Origin: Methylobacter sp.
Lineage (GTDB): Bacteria; Pseudomonadota; Gammaproteobacteria; Methylococcales; Methylomonadaceae
Reading direction: 5' to 3'
Assembly (NCBI GenBank): GCA_030679035.1
Contig: JAUXTH010000150.1
Span: 1 to 64,000, forward strand
DNA: 64,000 bases
How positions within the stretch are numbered: the first letter of the stretch is position 1; every line of letters begins with the position of its first letter. Positions 1-10,597 of the stretch are shown piece after piece. The notes under the pieces are model-generated. The model made no database searches and was not told the DNA's origin. It saw only the letters and a list, made by a program, of their open reading frames with translations. Position numbers and translations under genes: made by a program.

Positions 1-68
1 TCGAGGGTCAGCAGAAGGGGCTCCTGCCCCTCTGCTGACGTGCGGCATCCATGCCGCCCCCCTGGCGG
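1..68. repeat. Hairpin-rich intergenic repeat (GTCAGCAGAAGGGGC-TCCT-GCCCCTCTGCTGAC, then GCGGCATCCATGCCGC)
   Basis: Near-perfect inverted repeats read directly in the sequence at the window edge. Confidence 0.6.
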
Positions 69-140
69 GCTATTCTCGACAAAAGCTCCGGTGCTCGGCG
101 CGGCAAACGGGAGAAGTACCGTCCGTGCGTAACATCAGTT

Positions 141-215
141 ACTAAGATTCAAAAAATCGTTATCGAACATCAACAACTTTTACTGGAGGCTTGGTATGCT
201 TACTTCAACGATTGA
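141..215 (+). pseudogene. Possible C-terminal remnant of a DUF4160-like protein (TKIQKIVIEHQQLLLEAWYAYFND*)
   Basis: Hand translation of the frame ending at TGA 213-215; overlaps the start of the DUF2442-like ORF, the usual DUF4160-DUF2442 order; no recognisable N-terminus upstream. Confidence 0.45.
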
Positions 216-504
216 ATTCACAGTACCGACAGCAGAAAACGTAACCATTACTTATGACGCCTTAACGGTTGATTTGAGTGATGGTCGTTCTATTACGGTT
301 CCGCTTGCATGGTATCCGCGACTTATCAATGCAACAAAGGCAGAGCTTGATAATTGGCGACTCGTTGGCAAAGGTTATGGTATCCATTGGGAAGACATTG
401 ACGAGGACGTTAGCATTGAGGGCTTATTACTCGGCAAGCCATCGGGTGAAAGTCAAACGTCTTTTAAGAAATGGCTATTGAGCCGGGCTTGCCAATCCGC
501 CTAA
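196..504 (+). CDS. DUF2442 domain-containing protein
   Basis: 102 aa; motif ITYDALTVDLSDGRSITVPLAWYPRLINAT typical of DUF2442. Confidence 0.8.
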   Translation: MLTSTIEFTVPTAENVTITYDALTVDLSDGRSITVPLAWYPRLINATKAELDNWRLVGKGYGIHWEDIDEDVSIEGLLLGKPSGESQTSFKKWLLSRACQSA

Positions 505-537
505 CTTAACCTGTTACCTTAATTTAAGGAATATCTC

Positions 538-2970
538 ATGATCTGGTTAATCTCATTAGTTATTATCGCTGGCGTTCTGGCTTATGGCCGGGCGACTTTA
601 CGCTGGACTACATTGGTTTTAGCCGGATGGTTAGGGCTTTATTCCTTGGCGGCGGGGGGCGGTTTTTTTGTGTTGCTGCTCTGGCTTATTTTCGACGCTG
701 TTTTTATCGCACTCAATTTCCCTGCTATCCGCAAAAAATTATTCAGCAGCGTGGTTTTCAAGATCATGAAGCAGATGCTGCCGCAGATGTCGCAAACCGA
801 ACGCGAAGCGCTGGAAGCGGGTAATACCTGGTGGGATGCCGAGCTGTTTTCCGGTAACCCCGACTGGAAAGTGCTGCTTGATTTGCCCGCCGCGAAATTG
901 AGCGCCGAGGAACAGGCCTTCATTGACGGCCCGGTAGATACCTTGTGCAGTATGTTGGATGACTGGGACATTACCCGCAACCGCTTTGATCTGCCGGTCG
1001 AAGTCTGGGACTATATCAAGGTGCATAAGTTTTGCGGCATGATTATACCCAAGCAATACGGCGGCCTGGAGTTTAGCGAATACGCGCATTCCGAAGCGGT
1101 GATGAAAATTTCCAGCCGCAGCAGTACCGCAGCCGTCACGGTCATGGTACCCAATTCCCTAGGCCCCGCCAAATTATTGCTGGCTTACGGCACCGAGCAA
1201 CAGAAAAACCATTATCTGCCGCGTCTGGCAGCCGGACAGGAAATTCCCGCGTTTGCGCTAACCGGCCCTCATGCAGGCAGCGATGCAGGGGCCATGCCCG
1301 ATACCGGCGTGGTCTGTTACGGCAAGTTTGAAGGCAAGGACAAGGTGCTGGGCATACGTCTTAACTGGGACAAGCGTTACATCACCTTAGGCCCGGTCGC
1401 CACGGTGCTGGGCCTGGCATTCAAGCTTTACGACCCGGAACACCTGATCGGCGACAAGGAAAACATCGGCATTACCGTCGCGTTGATTCCCACCGATACC
1501 CAAGGCGTCTCCATAGGCAGACGCCACTTCCCGCTGGATTCCGCGTTCCAGAACGGCCCGAACTGGGGTAAGGATGTGTTCATCCCGATGGACTGGATCA
1601 TCGGAGGTATCGAGCAGGTCGGCAACGGCTGGAAAATGCTGATGCAATGCTTGGCTACCGGCAGGGCGGTGTCCTTGCCTGCGCTCAGCACCGGCGCGTC
1701 AAAAATGGTCAGCCGCAATTCCGGCGCTTATGCCCGTATCCGCAAGCAATTCAACCTGCCGATCGGCGAGTTTGAAGGCATTGAAGAACCGCTGTCGCGC
1801 ATAGCAGGGCAAACCTATATCATCGATGCCGCGCGCAAGGTGACCGCCGCCGCGCTGGACGACGGGCAAAAGCCGTCGGTTATTTCCGCGATTATCAAAT
1901 ACGAGCTTACCGAAAGAATGCGCCGTGTCGTTAACGACGGCATGGACATTCAAGGCGGTTCCGGCATTTGCATGGGGCCTAAAAATTATCTCGGACGGAT
2001 GTACCAAGTGATTCCGGTCAGCATTACCGTCGAAGGCGCAAACATCCTGACCCGCACCATGATGATTTTCGGTCAGGGCGCGGTGCGGTGCCATCCCTAC
2101 ATCCAAAAAGAAATGGAAGCTTTAGGCCAGGACAATCCGGAATTGGCTTTGCAGCAGTTCGATCAAATCCTGTTTGAACATATCGGTTCGGTGCTGCACA
2201 ATCTGGCGGCAGGTTTTTGGTTGGGATTGACCAACGCCCGTTTTGTCGAGGTGCCGGGCGATCAAAACACCCAAAGGTATTTCCGGCAGATTGCCAGACT
2301 CAGCGTCAGCTTTGCGTTGGTTGCAGATTTTGCGCTGCTGACGCTGGGCGGCTCGCTTAAACGCAAGGAACGCATTTCCGGGCGTTTTGCCGATGTGCTG
2401 AGTAATCTTTATCTGTGTTCCTGCGTGCTTAAAAATTACCAGGATCAGGGTAGTCCCAAAGACGACTTGCCGTTGCTGCACTGGGCCTGCCAACAAACTC
2501 TGCACCGTGCCCAGCAATCTTTGCTGGCTATTTTTCATACCTTGCCCATGCGCATCCCGGCTTATCTGTTGAGAGCCGTGCTGTTCCCCAGTGGCAAGCC
2601 CTACTCGCCGCCCGCCGATCATTTGGTTCACGAAACTGCGGCGCTGCTGCTGAAAAACTCCCCGACCCGTGACCGATTGACCCACGGCATATACATCAAC
2701 CATAAGCCCAATGACGTCACCGGCAGGATTGAAGTGGCCTTCCAGGCCGTACTTGCCGCGACGCCCGTGGAAGCCAAAATCCAGGCCGCACAAAAGCAAA
2801 AACAGCTGCCGAAAGGCGCGATCTTGGATGTGCTTGATGCGGCGTTAAGCAAGGCCATTATTAGCAAAAAAGAAGCCGAACTGATAGTGGACGCCGAAAA
2901 GGCGCGGTTTTCAGTTATTAGCGTGGATGATTTTAGCCCTGAGCAGTTAGGCAATGGTGGTGGTAAATAG
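538..2970 (+). CDS. fadE: Acyl-CoA dehydrogenase, FadE-like
   Basis: 810 aa with N-terminal TM segments and acyl-CoA dehydrogenase motifs (FALTGPHAGSDAGAMPDTG, MDIQGGSGICMGPKNYLGRMYQ). Confidence 0.92.
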   Translation: MIWLISLVIIAGVLAYGRATLRWTTLVLAGWLGLYSLAAGGGFFVLLLWLIFDAVFIALNFPAIRKKLFSSVVFKIMKQMLPQMSQTEREALEAGNTWWDAELFSGNPDWKVLLDLPAAKLSAEEQAFIDGPVDTLCSMLDDWDITRNRFDLPVEVWDYIKVHKFCGMIIPKQYGGLEFSEYAHSEAVMKISSRSSTAAVTVMVPNSLGPAKLLLAYGTEQQKNHYLPRLAAGQEIPAFALTGPHAGSDAGAMPDTGVVCYGKFEGKDKVLGIRLNWDKRYITLGPVATVLGLAFKLYDPEHLIGDKENIGITVALIPTDTQGVSIGRRHFPLDSAFQNGPNWGKDVFIPMDWIIGGIEQVGNGWKMLMQCLATGRAVSLPALSTGASKMVSRNSGAYARIRKQFNLPIGEFEGIEEPLSRIAGQTYIIDAARKVTAAALDDGQKPSVISAIIKYELTERMRRVVNDGMDIQGGSGICMGPKNYLGRMYQVIPVSITVEGANILTRTMMIFGQGAVRCHPYIQKEMEALGQDNPELALQQFDQILFEHIGSVLHNLAAGFWLGLTNARFVEVPGDQNTQRYFRQIARLSVSFALVADFALLTLGGSLKRKERISGRFADVLSNLYLCSCVLKNYQDQGSPKDDLPLLHWACQQTLHRAQQSLLAIFHTLPMRIPAYLLRAVLFPSGKPYSPPADHLVHETAALLLKNSPTRDRLTHGIYINHKPNDVTGRIEVAFQAVLAATPVEAKIQAAQKQKQLPKGAILDVLDAALSKAIISKKEAELIVDAEKARFSVISVDDFSPEQLGNGGGK

Positions 2971-3137
2971 CATTTAATTTAGTGAATAACTAAAGGACGG
3001 CTTCGGATACTCGTTATGTTTTATTGGGTGGGGTAAACTAATTGGATGTTAAATATCGTTTATGCCCCATGGTCATTTAACGAGCAATAGCCTATGCTTT
3101 AGGAAACCTCTGCCCAATTTGAAACGGCTTTTAATTT

Positions 3138-3608
3138 GTGAATATGCCCACCGCTAAAAATTACAGCTATTTTATTTTGCTGGTTGCAATAGTTTTGCTT
3201 TCCGGCTGCGCCAGCGTTCCGGAAACCGACTCTGCTGCGAATTATCCGCCGATGGTTAGCTATGCGATGAGTTTGCAGGGTGCGCCTTATCATTACGGTA
3301 AAAGTTCACCCGAGGAAGGTTTCGATTGCAGCGGTTTTGTGCAACATGTCTATAAGCATCAAGGCATAGCGTTACCGCGCACGGTTCAGGGCATGGCCCA
3401 GTCGCTGAGCCAAGTTCCTAAAGATGATCTTCATTCCGGCGACTTGGTTTTCTTCAATACCAACGGCAAGCCGTTTTCTCATGTCGGCATTTATGTCAAT
3501 AATGATAATTTTATTCACGCACCCAGCCAGCGTACCGGAAAGGTGATGATGTCTAGCCTAAAAAACCGTTATTGGGGTGAGCGGTTTAGTTGTGCGCGAC
3601 GTCCATAG
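3138..3608 (+). CDS. NlpC/P60 family lipoprotein
   Basis: Lipobox LLSGCAS and FDCSGFVQHVYKHQGIALPRT / HVGIYV motifs. Confidence 0.9.
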   Translation: MNMPTAKNYSYFILLVAIVLLSGCASVPETDSAANYPPMVSYAMSLQGAPYHYGKSSPEEGFDCSGFVQHVYKHQGIALPRTVQGMAQSLSQVPKDDLHSGDLVFFNTNGKPFSHVGIYVNNDNFIHAPSQRTGKVMMSSLKNRYWGERFSCARRP

Positions 3609-3633
3609 CGGCATTGCTCGGTTTTTAGATTTT

Positions 3634-3846
3634 TTAAGCAGCAAGCTTGGTGATAGCCGTTTTGACCAAGCCGCTTAATTCAGAGCCGTCTTCCTGGCAG
3701 TAGGCGATAATCGCTTTGCGCATTCTTGGATCCCATGATCTTAAAATGTGATTTTTTATGCCTTCCGCTGCGATTTCTTTGTCGGATTCCGAGTTAAAGA
3801 AATTGCCTATATCGTTGGCCATTTTGATCAGTCTTTCTATTTTCAT
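3634..3846 (-). CDS. fdsD: Formate dehydrogenase subunit delta
   Basis: 70 aa, KMANDIGNFF...HILRSWDPRMRKAI; 3' end of the fds operon. Confidence 0.88.
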   Translation of the reverse strand: MKIERLIKMANDIGNFFNSESDKEIAAEGIKNHILRSWDPRMRKAIIAYCQEDGSELSGLVKTAITKLAA

Positions 3847-3848
3847 CG

Positions 3849-4709
3849 TTAATCACACAGATAGTTGCTATGGGTTAAGCGTTGCGGATGGGTGTAAATC
3901 ACATGCTGGTCATCGCGGGCAAAACCGATTAAGGTCAGGCCCGCCTCATCAGCCAAACGTATGGCTAAACCGGTAGGTGCGGAAATGGCCGCAAGCAGCG
4001 TAATGCCGACCCACGCGGTTTTTTGCACCATTTCATAACTGGCGCGGCTGGTGACGATCACAAAGCCTGCGGATAAATCCTTGCCGGTACGCAGCAAAAA
4101 GCCGATCAATTTATCCAGCGCGTTATGCCGTCCTACATCTTCACGGATGTCCAAAATGCCCTGTCCGGGAACCGCCCAGGCGGCCGCATGAACGGCACCG
4201 GTTAACTGGTTCAGTTTCTGGTGCTGTTTGATGTCGGTTAACGCTGAACGCAACTCGGTCGCAGGCAGGATCAAGCCTCCGTTAACCGGGCCGGGCTGGC
4301 GGATGGCCTGTTTTAAGGTGCTGGCACCGCAAAGACCGCAACCGGTACGGCCGGTTAAATTGCGGCCTTTATCTGTCATGCATTGAGAACGCTGTTCAGG
4401 GATTTTGATCTGGACTTCAATGCCGTTCGACCGGTTATAAACCCGCGCCGATAATAATTCCTTCGGGTTTTTAATGATGCCTTCGGTAATGCTGAAACCC
4501 AGCGCAAATTCTTCAAGATTGGTCGGGGTTGCCAGCATGACGACATGCGGCACCCCGTTGTAAACCAGGGAAACAGGCACTTCTTCGGCAACAGTGTCTT
4601 GCCGTTGTTCGTGCTGTCCATCTCTCCAGCGATCAACAGTGATTTGTTGATAGCTGGGCCAGCCTAATTCTAAGGGTAACGACTCTGCGGTGGCAGCGTC
4701 GTTAGTCAT
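3849..4709 (-). CDS. fdhD: Formate dehydrogenase accessory sulfurtransferase FdhD
   Basis: GRTGCGLCGASTL, DVGRHNALDKLIG, VTSRASYEMVQKTA motifs; overlaps fdsA by 8 nt. Confidence 0.95.
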   Translation of the reverse strand: MTNDAATAESLPLELGWPSYQQITVDRWRDGQHEQRQDTVAEEVPVSLVYNGVPHVVMLATPTNLEEFALGFSITEGIIKNPKELLSARVYNRSNGIEVQIKIPEQRSQCMTDKGRNLTGRTGCGLCGASTLKQAIRQPGPVNGGLILPATELRSALTDIKQHQKLNQLTGAVHAAAWAVPGQGILDIREDVGRHNALDKLIGFLLRTGKDLSAGFVIVTSRASYEMVQKTAWVGITLLAAISAPTGLAIRLADEAGLTLIGFARDDQHVIYTHPQRLTHSNYLCD

Positions 4710-7551
4710 GGCTTATGCCTTGTTCCAACAGATCGAGCTGCTTTTCTGTAAACGCGCTGTATTCCTGCTGCCATTCGGAAGGCTGGCTGACCTTGGTGAT
4801 TTGCACGGCCGTCACTTTGTATTCCGGACAGTTGGTCGCCCAGTCGGAATTGTCGGTGGTAATTACGTTGGCACCGGACTCAGGGAAATGGAACGTGGTG
4901 TAAACAACGCCCGGTTGCACACGATCACTGACCAAGGCGCGCAATACGGTCTCACCGGCGCGGCTTTTAATGCCAACCCAGTCGCCGGTTTTCACGCCAC
5001 GGTCTTCGGCATCGTGCGGATGGATTTCCAGGCGGTCTTCACTGTAAAAAGCGACATTTTCGGTGCGGCGTGTTTGCGCGCCGACGTTGTATTGCGACAA
5101 AATCCGCCCAGTAGTCAAGATCAACGGGAACATCGGTGTGACTTTTTCGATAGTCGGCACATATTCAGTCAGCATGAACAAGCCTTTGCCGTTGTCACGC
5201 AAGAAATGCTCTGTGTGCATAATCGGCGTGCCTTCCGGCGCTTCGTCATTGCAAGGCCATTGCACGCTACCGAGGCGGTCAATCTTTTCATAACTGACGC
5301 CGGCAAAACTGGGTGTAAGCCGTGCTATTTCAGCCATGATTTCTGACGGATGGTTGTAATTCATCGGGAAGCCCAGCGCATTGGCCAGCATTTGGGTGAC
5401 TTCCCAATCCTGATAGCCTGCCAACGGCGACATGACTTTACGCACCGGTGAAATACGGCGTTCGGCATTGGTAAATGTGCCGTTCTTTTCCAGGAAAGAC
5501 GATCCAGGGAGGAAAACGTGGGCAAATTTAGCGGTTTCGTTCAGGAATATGTCCTGAACGATCACGCATTCCATAGCCCGTAACGCGGCGTGAACATGTT
5601 TAATGTCCGGGTCGGATTGGGCAATGTCCTCACCTTCGCAGTAAAGACCCATAAAGCTGCCGTCCAATGCCGCCTCGAACATGTTGGGAATACGCAAGCC
5701 CGGTTCTGCACTGAGCTTGGTCTGCCAGGCGTGTTCAAACAGTTGGTGGGTTACTGGATCGGAGACATGACGATAACCGGGGAACTCATGCGGAAATGAG
5801 CCCATATCGCAAGAGCCCTGTACGTTGTTCTGTCCGCGTAACGGATTAACGCCCGCGCCGTCGTGGCCCAAATTGCCCGTTGCCATGGCCAGATTGGCAA
5901 TGCCGATTACGGTGGTGGAGCCCTGGCTGTGCTCGGTTACGCCGAGTCCATAGTAAATCGCGCCGTTTTTGGCGGTGGCATAAAGCCGTGCGGCAGCCCT
6001 AAGCTCGGCGGCAGGAACGCCGGTAATTGACTCGGAAGCTTCCGGTGAATTATGTTCCTGCGCAACAAAGGTTTTCCATTTGGCAAAAGAGGCTACTTCG
6101 CAACGCTCATTAACGAAGGCTTCGTCAAGCAAGTTTTCGGTCACAACGACATGTCCGAGGGCATTAATCAAGGCGACATTGGTGCTGGGACGCAGCTTTA
6201 AATGATGGCTGGCTTTGACATGCGGCGATTTGATCAAATCAATTTCGCGCGGATCAATGACGATCAGCTTTGCGCCCTGACGCAGGCGTTTTTTCATTTG
6301 CGAACCGAATACGGGATGACCGTCGGTAGGGTTAGCGCCCATCACTAAAATGACATCGGCTTTCATGACCGAGTCGAAATCCTGGGTGCCGGATGACTCG
6401 CCAAAGGTTTGTTTCAATCCGTAACCGGTCGGCGAATGGCAAACCCGCGCACAAGTGTCGACATTGTTATTGCCGAAGCCCGCGCGTATCAGTTTTTGCA
6501 TGATGTAGACTTCTTCGTTGGTGCAACGAGAAGAGGTGATGCCGCCGATCGAGTCTTTGCCGTATTTAGCCTGGATGCGTTTTAATTCCGACGCGGCATG
6601 ATTGATCGCTTCTTCCCAGCTGACTTCTTGCCATGCATCTTTAATGCTGGCGCGGATCATCGGCTTGGTGATGCGATCTTTGTGCGTGGCATAACCGAAC
6701 GCGAAACGTCCTTTGACGCAGGAATGGCCGTGATTGGCCTTGCCGTCTTTGGCGGGAACCATGCGGATGACTTGTTCGCCCTTCATTTCCGCCCTGAACG
6801 AGCAGCCGACGCCGCAATAAGCGCAGGTTGTCACGATCGCGTGTTCCGGCTGACCGTTGTCGATTACCGATTTTTCCATCAGCGTCGCGGTGGGGCAGGC
6901 TTGGACGCAAGCGCCGCAGGATACGCATTCCGAGTCCATGAACGGCTGGTTCTGGCTGGGCGATACTTTGGAATCGAAGCCGCGGCCGTCGATGGTTAAC
7001 GCAAATGTGCCTTGGGTTTCTTCGCAGGCCCGTACGCAACGCGAACAAACGATGCATTTGCTGGGATCGAAACTGAAGTAGGGGTTGCTGTGATCTTTTT
7101 CGGCGTTTAAATGCGTTTCAATCGGGTTGTAACGTACCTCGCGCAAACCAACGGCGCCTGCCATATCCTGTAGTTCGCAATCGCCGTTGGCTGAACAGGT
7201 CAGGCAGTCCAGCGGGTGATCAGAAATGTACAGTTCCATGATGCCGCGACGCACATCGGCCAGTTTTTTATTCTGGGTGACGATTTTCAAGCCTTCCGCA
7301 ACTGGCGTCGTACATGACGCGGGCATGCCTCTGCCGCCTTCTATTTGCACTACGCAAAGCCGGCAGGAACCGAACGGTTCGATGCTGTCAGTTGCGCATA
7401 ATTTGGGGATTTCAATACCGATGCTTGCCGCCGCACGCATGACCGAGGTTCCTGCCGGAGCCGTGACCTTAAAACCATCAATTTCCAGCGTAACCATGTT
7501 TTCGCTGGTAGCGGCTGGTGTGCCAAAATCTTTTTCTTTACTTATGCTCAT
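4702..7551 (-). CDS. fdsA: NAD-dependent formate dehydrogenase alpha subunit
   Basis: 949 aa, N-terminal 2Fe-2S and 4Fe-4S motifs followed by a molybdopterin oxidoreductase domain. Confidence 0.95.
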   Translation of the reverse strand: MSISKEKDFGTPAATSENMVTLEIDGFKVTAPAGTSVMRAAASIGIEIPKLCATDSIEPFGSCRLCVVQIEGGRGMPASCTTPVAEGLKIVTQNKKLADVRRGIMELYISDHPLDCLTCSANGDCELQDMAGAVGLREVRYNPIETHLNAEKDHSNPYFSFDPSKCIVCSRCVRACEETQGTFALTIDGRGFDSKVSPSQNQPFMDSECVSCGACVQACPTATLMEKSVIDNGQPEHAIVTTCAYCGVGCSFRAEMKGEQVIRMVPAKDGKANHGHSCVKGRFAFGYATHKDRITKPMIRASIKDAWQEVSWEEAINHAASELKRIQAKYGKDSIGGITSSRCTNEEVYIMQKLIRAGFGNNNVDTCARVCHSPTGYGLKQTFGESSGTQDFDSVMKADVILVMGANPTDGHPVFGSQMKKRLRQGAKLIVIDPREIDLIKSPHVKASHHLKLRPSTNVALINALGHVVVTENLLDEAFVNERCEVASFAKWKTFVAQEHNSPEASESITGVPAAELRAAARLYATAKNGAIYYGLGVTEHSQGSTTVIGIANLAMATGNLGHDGAGVNPLRGQNNVQGSCDMGSFPHEFPGYRHVSDPVTHQLFEHAWQTKLSAEPGLRIPNMFEAALDGSFMGLYCEGEDIAQSDPDIKHVHAALRAMECVIVQDIFLNETAKFAHVFLPGSSFLEKNGTFTNAERRISPVRKVMSPLAGYQDWEVTQMLANALGFPMNYNHPSEIMAEIARLTPSFAGVSYEKIDRLGSVQWPCNDEAPEGTPIMHTEHFLRDNGKGLFMLTEYVPTIEKVTPMFPLILTTGRILSQYNVGAQTRRTENVAFYSEDRLEIHPHDAEDRGVKTGDWVGIKSRAGETVLRALVSDRVQPGVVYTTFHFPESGANVITTDNSDWATNCPEYKVTAVQITKVSQPSEWQQEYSAFTEKQLDLLEQGISHD

Positions 7552-7619
7552 GGTAGTTTCCTCGTGTCACAGGCTTATATCTGGTCGTTGTTGTCGCTTA
7601 AAGAAGCGGAACACAAAAT

Positions 7620-7844
7620 TTATGCTGCCATTGCTGGTCGTGGTTTCGATGCAGGTTCCGGCGGCTCTCGCCCCATTGCTGTCCACGCTTGCAGCCACGC
7701 ACTTATCGCGTCGTTCATTTCTTGTATCGCCTCAATCGGAGTATCCCCAAAGGCGCTGCAACCCGGCAAATCAGGAGCGATAGCGATATAACCATCGTCT
7801 TCATCACTCCAAAAAACTTCAATCAAGTATTTATTGGTTGCCAT
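7620..7844 (-). CDS. hicB: HicB-family antitoxin
   Basis: YLIEVFWSDEDDGYIAIAPDLPGCSAFGDTPIEAIQEMNDAISAWL; overlaps hicA by 14 nt. Confidence 0.88.
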   Translation of the reverse strand: MATNKYLIEVFWSDEDDGYIAIAPDLPGCSAFGDTPIEAIQEMNDAISAWLQAWTAMGREPPEPASKPRPAMAA

Positions 7845-8073
7845 ATTTTTTTACCATGTCTCGCAGCTGTCGAAGTTGATAGGGTTTGATAGTGCCATTC
7901 CGATTTTGGAAATTAAGCAGCTTGATTTCATCATCCTTCCCATAAACAATGTGAGAACCTTGTCCGCTTTTTCGAGAAAACCCAATCAGCTCGGCCACTT
8001 TACAAGCGTCTTCAAATCTTATCGAAACAGAGACATTAAAAACTGACTGCAACAACTTATCATGTTTTGTCAT
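7831..8073 (-). CDS. hicA: HicA-family toxin
   Basis: FEDACKVAELIGFSRKSGQGSHIVYGKDDEIK...IKPYQLRQLRDMVKKY. Confidence 0.85.
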   Translation of the reverse strand: MTKHDKLLQSVFNVSVSIRFEDACKVAELIGFSRKSGQGSHIVYGKDDEIKLLNFQNRNGTIKPYQLRQLRDMVKKYGNQ

Positions 8074-8087
8074 TTGACAATGCCATG

Positions 8088-9626
8088 TTACGCATTTACT
8101 CCAAAATCTTCAGGAAAATGATTTAAAGCGCTCAGTACAGGGTATGGCGTCATACCGCCTAATGCACAGAGGGAGCCGTTGAGTAAGGTGTCGCAAAGAT
8201 CACGTAACAAGGGGATGTTTTTATCGAGGTTGCGACCGTTGATAATGTCGTCCATGACTTCTACGCCACGGGTGGAGCCGATGCGGCAAGGTGTGCATTT
8301 GCCGCAAGATTCGATTTTGCAAAATTCCATGCTATAGCGAGCCATTTTTGCCATATTGACTGTATCGTCAAAAACGACAATGCCGCCATGTCCCAGTACC
8401 GTCCAGTTTGCGGCAAAGGCTTCGTAATCCAAGGGGGTGTCAAATTGCGATTCGGGCAGGTAAGCGCCGAGCGGGCCGCCAACCTGGACTGCCTTAATCG
8501 GTCGGCCGGAAGCGGAACCGCCGCCGAAATCATACAGCAATTCGCGCAAGGTTAAACCGAAGCCCAGCTCGACCAAACCGGGGCGCTTGATGTTGCCCGC
8601 CAGTTGCACCGGCAAGGTGCCGCGCGAGCGTCCCATGCCGAAATCGCGGTAATAATCGCCGCCTTTATCCAGGATAACCGGTACTGAAGCCAGCGAAATA
8701 ACGTTGTTAACGACAGTCGGTTGACCGAATAAACCGCTAATGGCAGGCAAGGGCGGTTTAAAGCGAACCAAACCGCGTTTGCCTTCCAGGCTTTCCATGA
8801 GTGACGTTTCTTCGCCGCAGACATAAGCGCCAGCGCCCAATCTGACTTCCAGGTTAAAAGTAAGGCCGCTGCCTTGGATATTGTCGCCCAGGTAACCTTC
8901 CTTGTAAGCGCTTGCAATCGCTGCATTGAGCACTTCTAAAGCGTGAGGATATTCAACGCGCAGGTAGATATAGCCTTGTGTCGCATCGACGGCCAAGCCT
9001 GCAATCGTCATGCCTTCGATCAATACGAACGGATCGCCTTCCATAACCATGCGGTCGGAAAACGTACCGGAATCGCCTTCATCGGCATTACAGATAATGT
9101 ATTTTTGCAGCGATGCGGTGTTGAGCACCGTCTTCCATTTAATGCCGGTTGGGAAGGCTGCGCCGCCGCGGCCGCGTAAACCTGAATCGGTTACCGCTTG
9201 GACGATTTGCTCCTGACTCATAGCCAGTGCATTTTTTAAGCCGCTGTAGCCGTCATTTTCAATGTAGTCAGTCAAGCTTGCGGGATCGGTTTTGCCGATA
9301 CGGGCAAAGGTCAAGCGCTGCTGTTTCTTGAAATAATCAATCTCTTCGGTCAGGCCCAAACCCAGCGCGTGTGCGCCACCGTCTGTGAAACCTGCATCGA
9401 ATAAGCCGGACACGTCCCCGGGCTGGACAGGGCCGTAAGCCACACGTCCTTTAGCTGTCGCCACTTCAACCAGGGGTTCCAGCCAGTACATGCCCCTTGA
9501 GCCGTTACGAACCAGGTTAATTTCAATGCCTCGTTTTGCCGCTTCCTGGCCAATTGCCTTGGCAACGCGCCCGGCGCCCAATGAAATAGCGCTGGAATCG
9601 CATGGAACATAAACAGTGATACTCAT
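8088..9626 (-). CDS. fdsB: Formate dehydrogenase beta subunit (NuoF-like)
   Basis: 512 aa with NuoF motifs ([28 protein letters not shown]). Confidence 0.95.
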   Translation of the reverse strand: MSITVYVPCDSSAISLGAGRVAKAIGQEAAKRGIEINLVRNGSRGMYWLEPLVEVATAKGRVAYGPVQPGDVSGLFDAGFTDGGAHALGLGLTEEIDYFKKQQRLTFARIGKTDPASLTDYIENDGYSGLKNALAMSQEQIVQAVTDSGLRGRGGAAFPTGIKWKTVLNTASLQKYIICNADEGDSGTFSDRMVMEGDPFVLIEGMTIAGLAVDATQGYIYLRVEYPHALEVLNAAIASAYKEGYLGDNIQGSGLTFNLEVRLGAGAYVCGEETSLMESLEGKRGLVRFKPPLPAISGLFGQPTVVNNVISLASVPVILDKGGDYYRDFGMGRSRGTLPVQLAGNIKRPGLVELGFGLTLRELLYDFGGGSASGRPIKAVQVGGPLGAYLPESQFDTPLDYEAFAANWTVLGHGGIVVFDDTVNMAKMARYSMEFCKIESCGKCTPCRIGSTRGVEVMDDIINGRNLDKNIPLLRDLCDTLLNGSLCALGGMTPYPVLSALNHFPEDFGVNA

Positions 9627-10105
9627 GCTGATGCCTCCGTATTGGCGATAGTCGCATCAAAGCTGTCCGCTGTCACACGACCGTATATTTCCTTGCCGAT
9701 TTGCATAGCCGGTGAACAGGCGCAGTTGCCCAAACAGTAAACAGGTTCCAGGGAGAATTTGCCGTCCGCAGTCGTTTCATGAAAATCAATGCCCAGCTTG
9801 GCTTTAACATGTTCTTCCAGTTGTCTTCCGCCCATCGCTTGACAGGATTCCGCGCGGCAAAGATGAATGGTTTGTTTGCCCGGAGGCGTATCCCTGAAAT
9901 AATGGTAAAAGCTGATGACGCCATGCACTTCGGCGCGAGAAAGGCTCAGCGCTGTTGCGATGTCCGGGACGCTGCCCTCCGGAATATAACCTAAAGCATC
10001 TTGTACGCCATGCAGAATAGGTAAAAGAGCGCCGGGCTTGTCTTTAAGTGCGGCGATTATTTCTTGCACGGTTGTTTGCGTAGAGCCTGATTCTGTCATG
10101 GTCAT
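9623..10105 (-). CDS. fdsG: Formate dehydrogenase gamma subunit (NuoE-like)
   Basis: 160 aa, [11 protein letters not shown] / [13 protein letters not shown] 2Fe-2S cysteines; overlaps fdsB by 4 nt. Confidence 0.95.
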   Translation of the reverse strand: MTMTESGSTQTTVQEIIAALKDKPGALLPILHGVQDALGYIPEGSVPDIATALSLSRAEVHGVISFYHYFRDTPPGKQTIHLCRAESCQAMGGRQLEEHVKAKLGIDFHETTADGKFSLEPVYCLGNCACSPAMQIGKEIYGRVTADSFDATIANTEASA

Positions 10106-10445
10106 CTCAATATGGGGAATCCATCCGGATTAAAACAACGGCAGTTCCTGACTGTTGCGTATTTAAGTGTGCCGGGTAGCATAACATAAGATATTTTGGC
10201 TGTAAAAATGCTATAAAACGGATTAAAAAGGTAAGTGTTTTAATCACTATCGGCTATGTGGTTATTTATAATGAATATTTTTTAAATACAGTGCCTTAAA
10301 ATGATTTGCCTGTTTTTATGCAACAAACTGTTCACGAATAAGCCTATAGTGGTTACTTTTTGTTGGAACTACAAGGGGGCGGCCGACGATACACTAAACT
10401 TGTTCAGTATCAACTTCAGAAGGCAGGGAGAATCATGAACGGAGA

Positions 10446-10518
10446 CGCGACTTTAGTCGCGCATGAGCGATCATGCGTAAGCAGTGATGATGAGCTATCA
10501 CCGCGACTAAAGTCGCGG
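10446..10518. repeat. Paired palindromes CGCGACTTTAGTCGCG and CCGCGACTAAAGTCGCGG
   Basis: Two internally palindromic, mutually inverted segments in the intergenic region. Confidence 0.8.
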
Positions 10519-10597
10519 CTCCAAATGCCCTGGAGTTTAAAGCAGATACCGCTCTAATAGCACATTGTTAAATTAGCCACGTAGAAGAGAGGATTTT

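Noticed and set aside
4690-5346. 218-aa plus-strand ORF
   Set aside because: Antisense to fdsA, which has clear domain support
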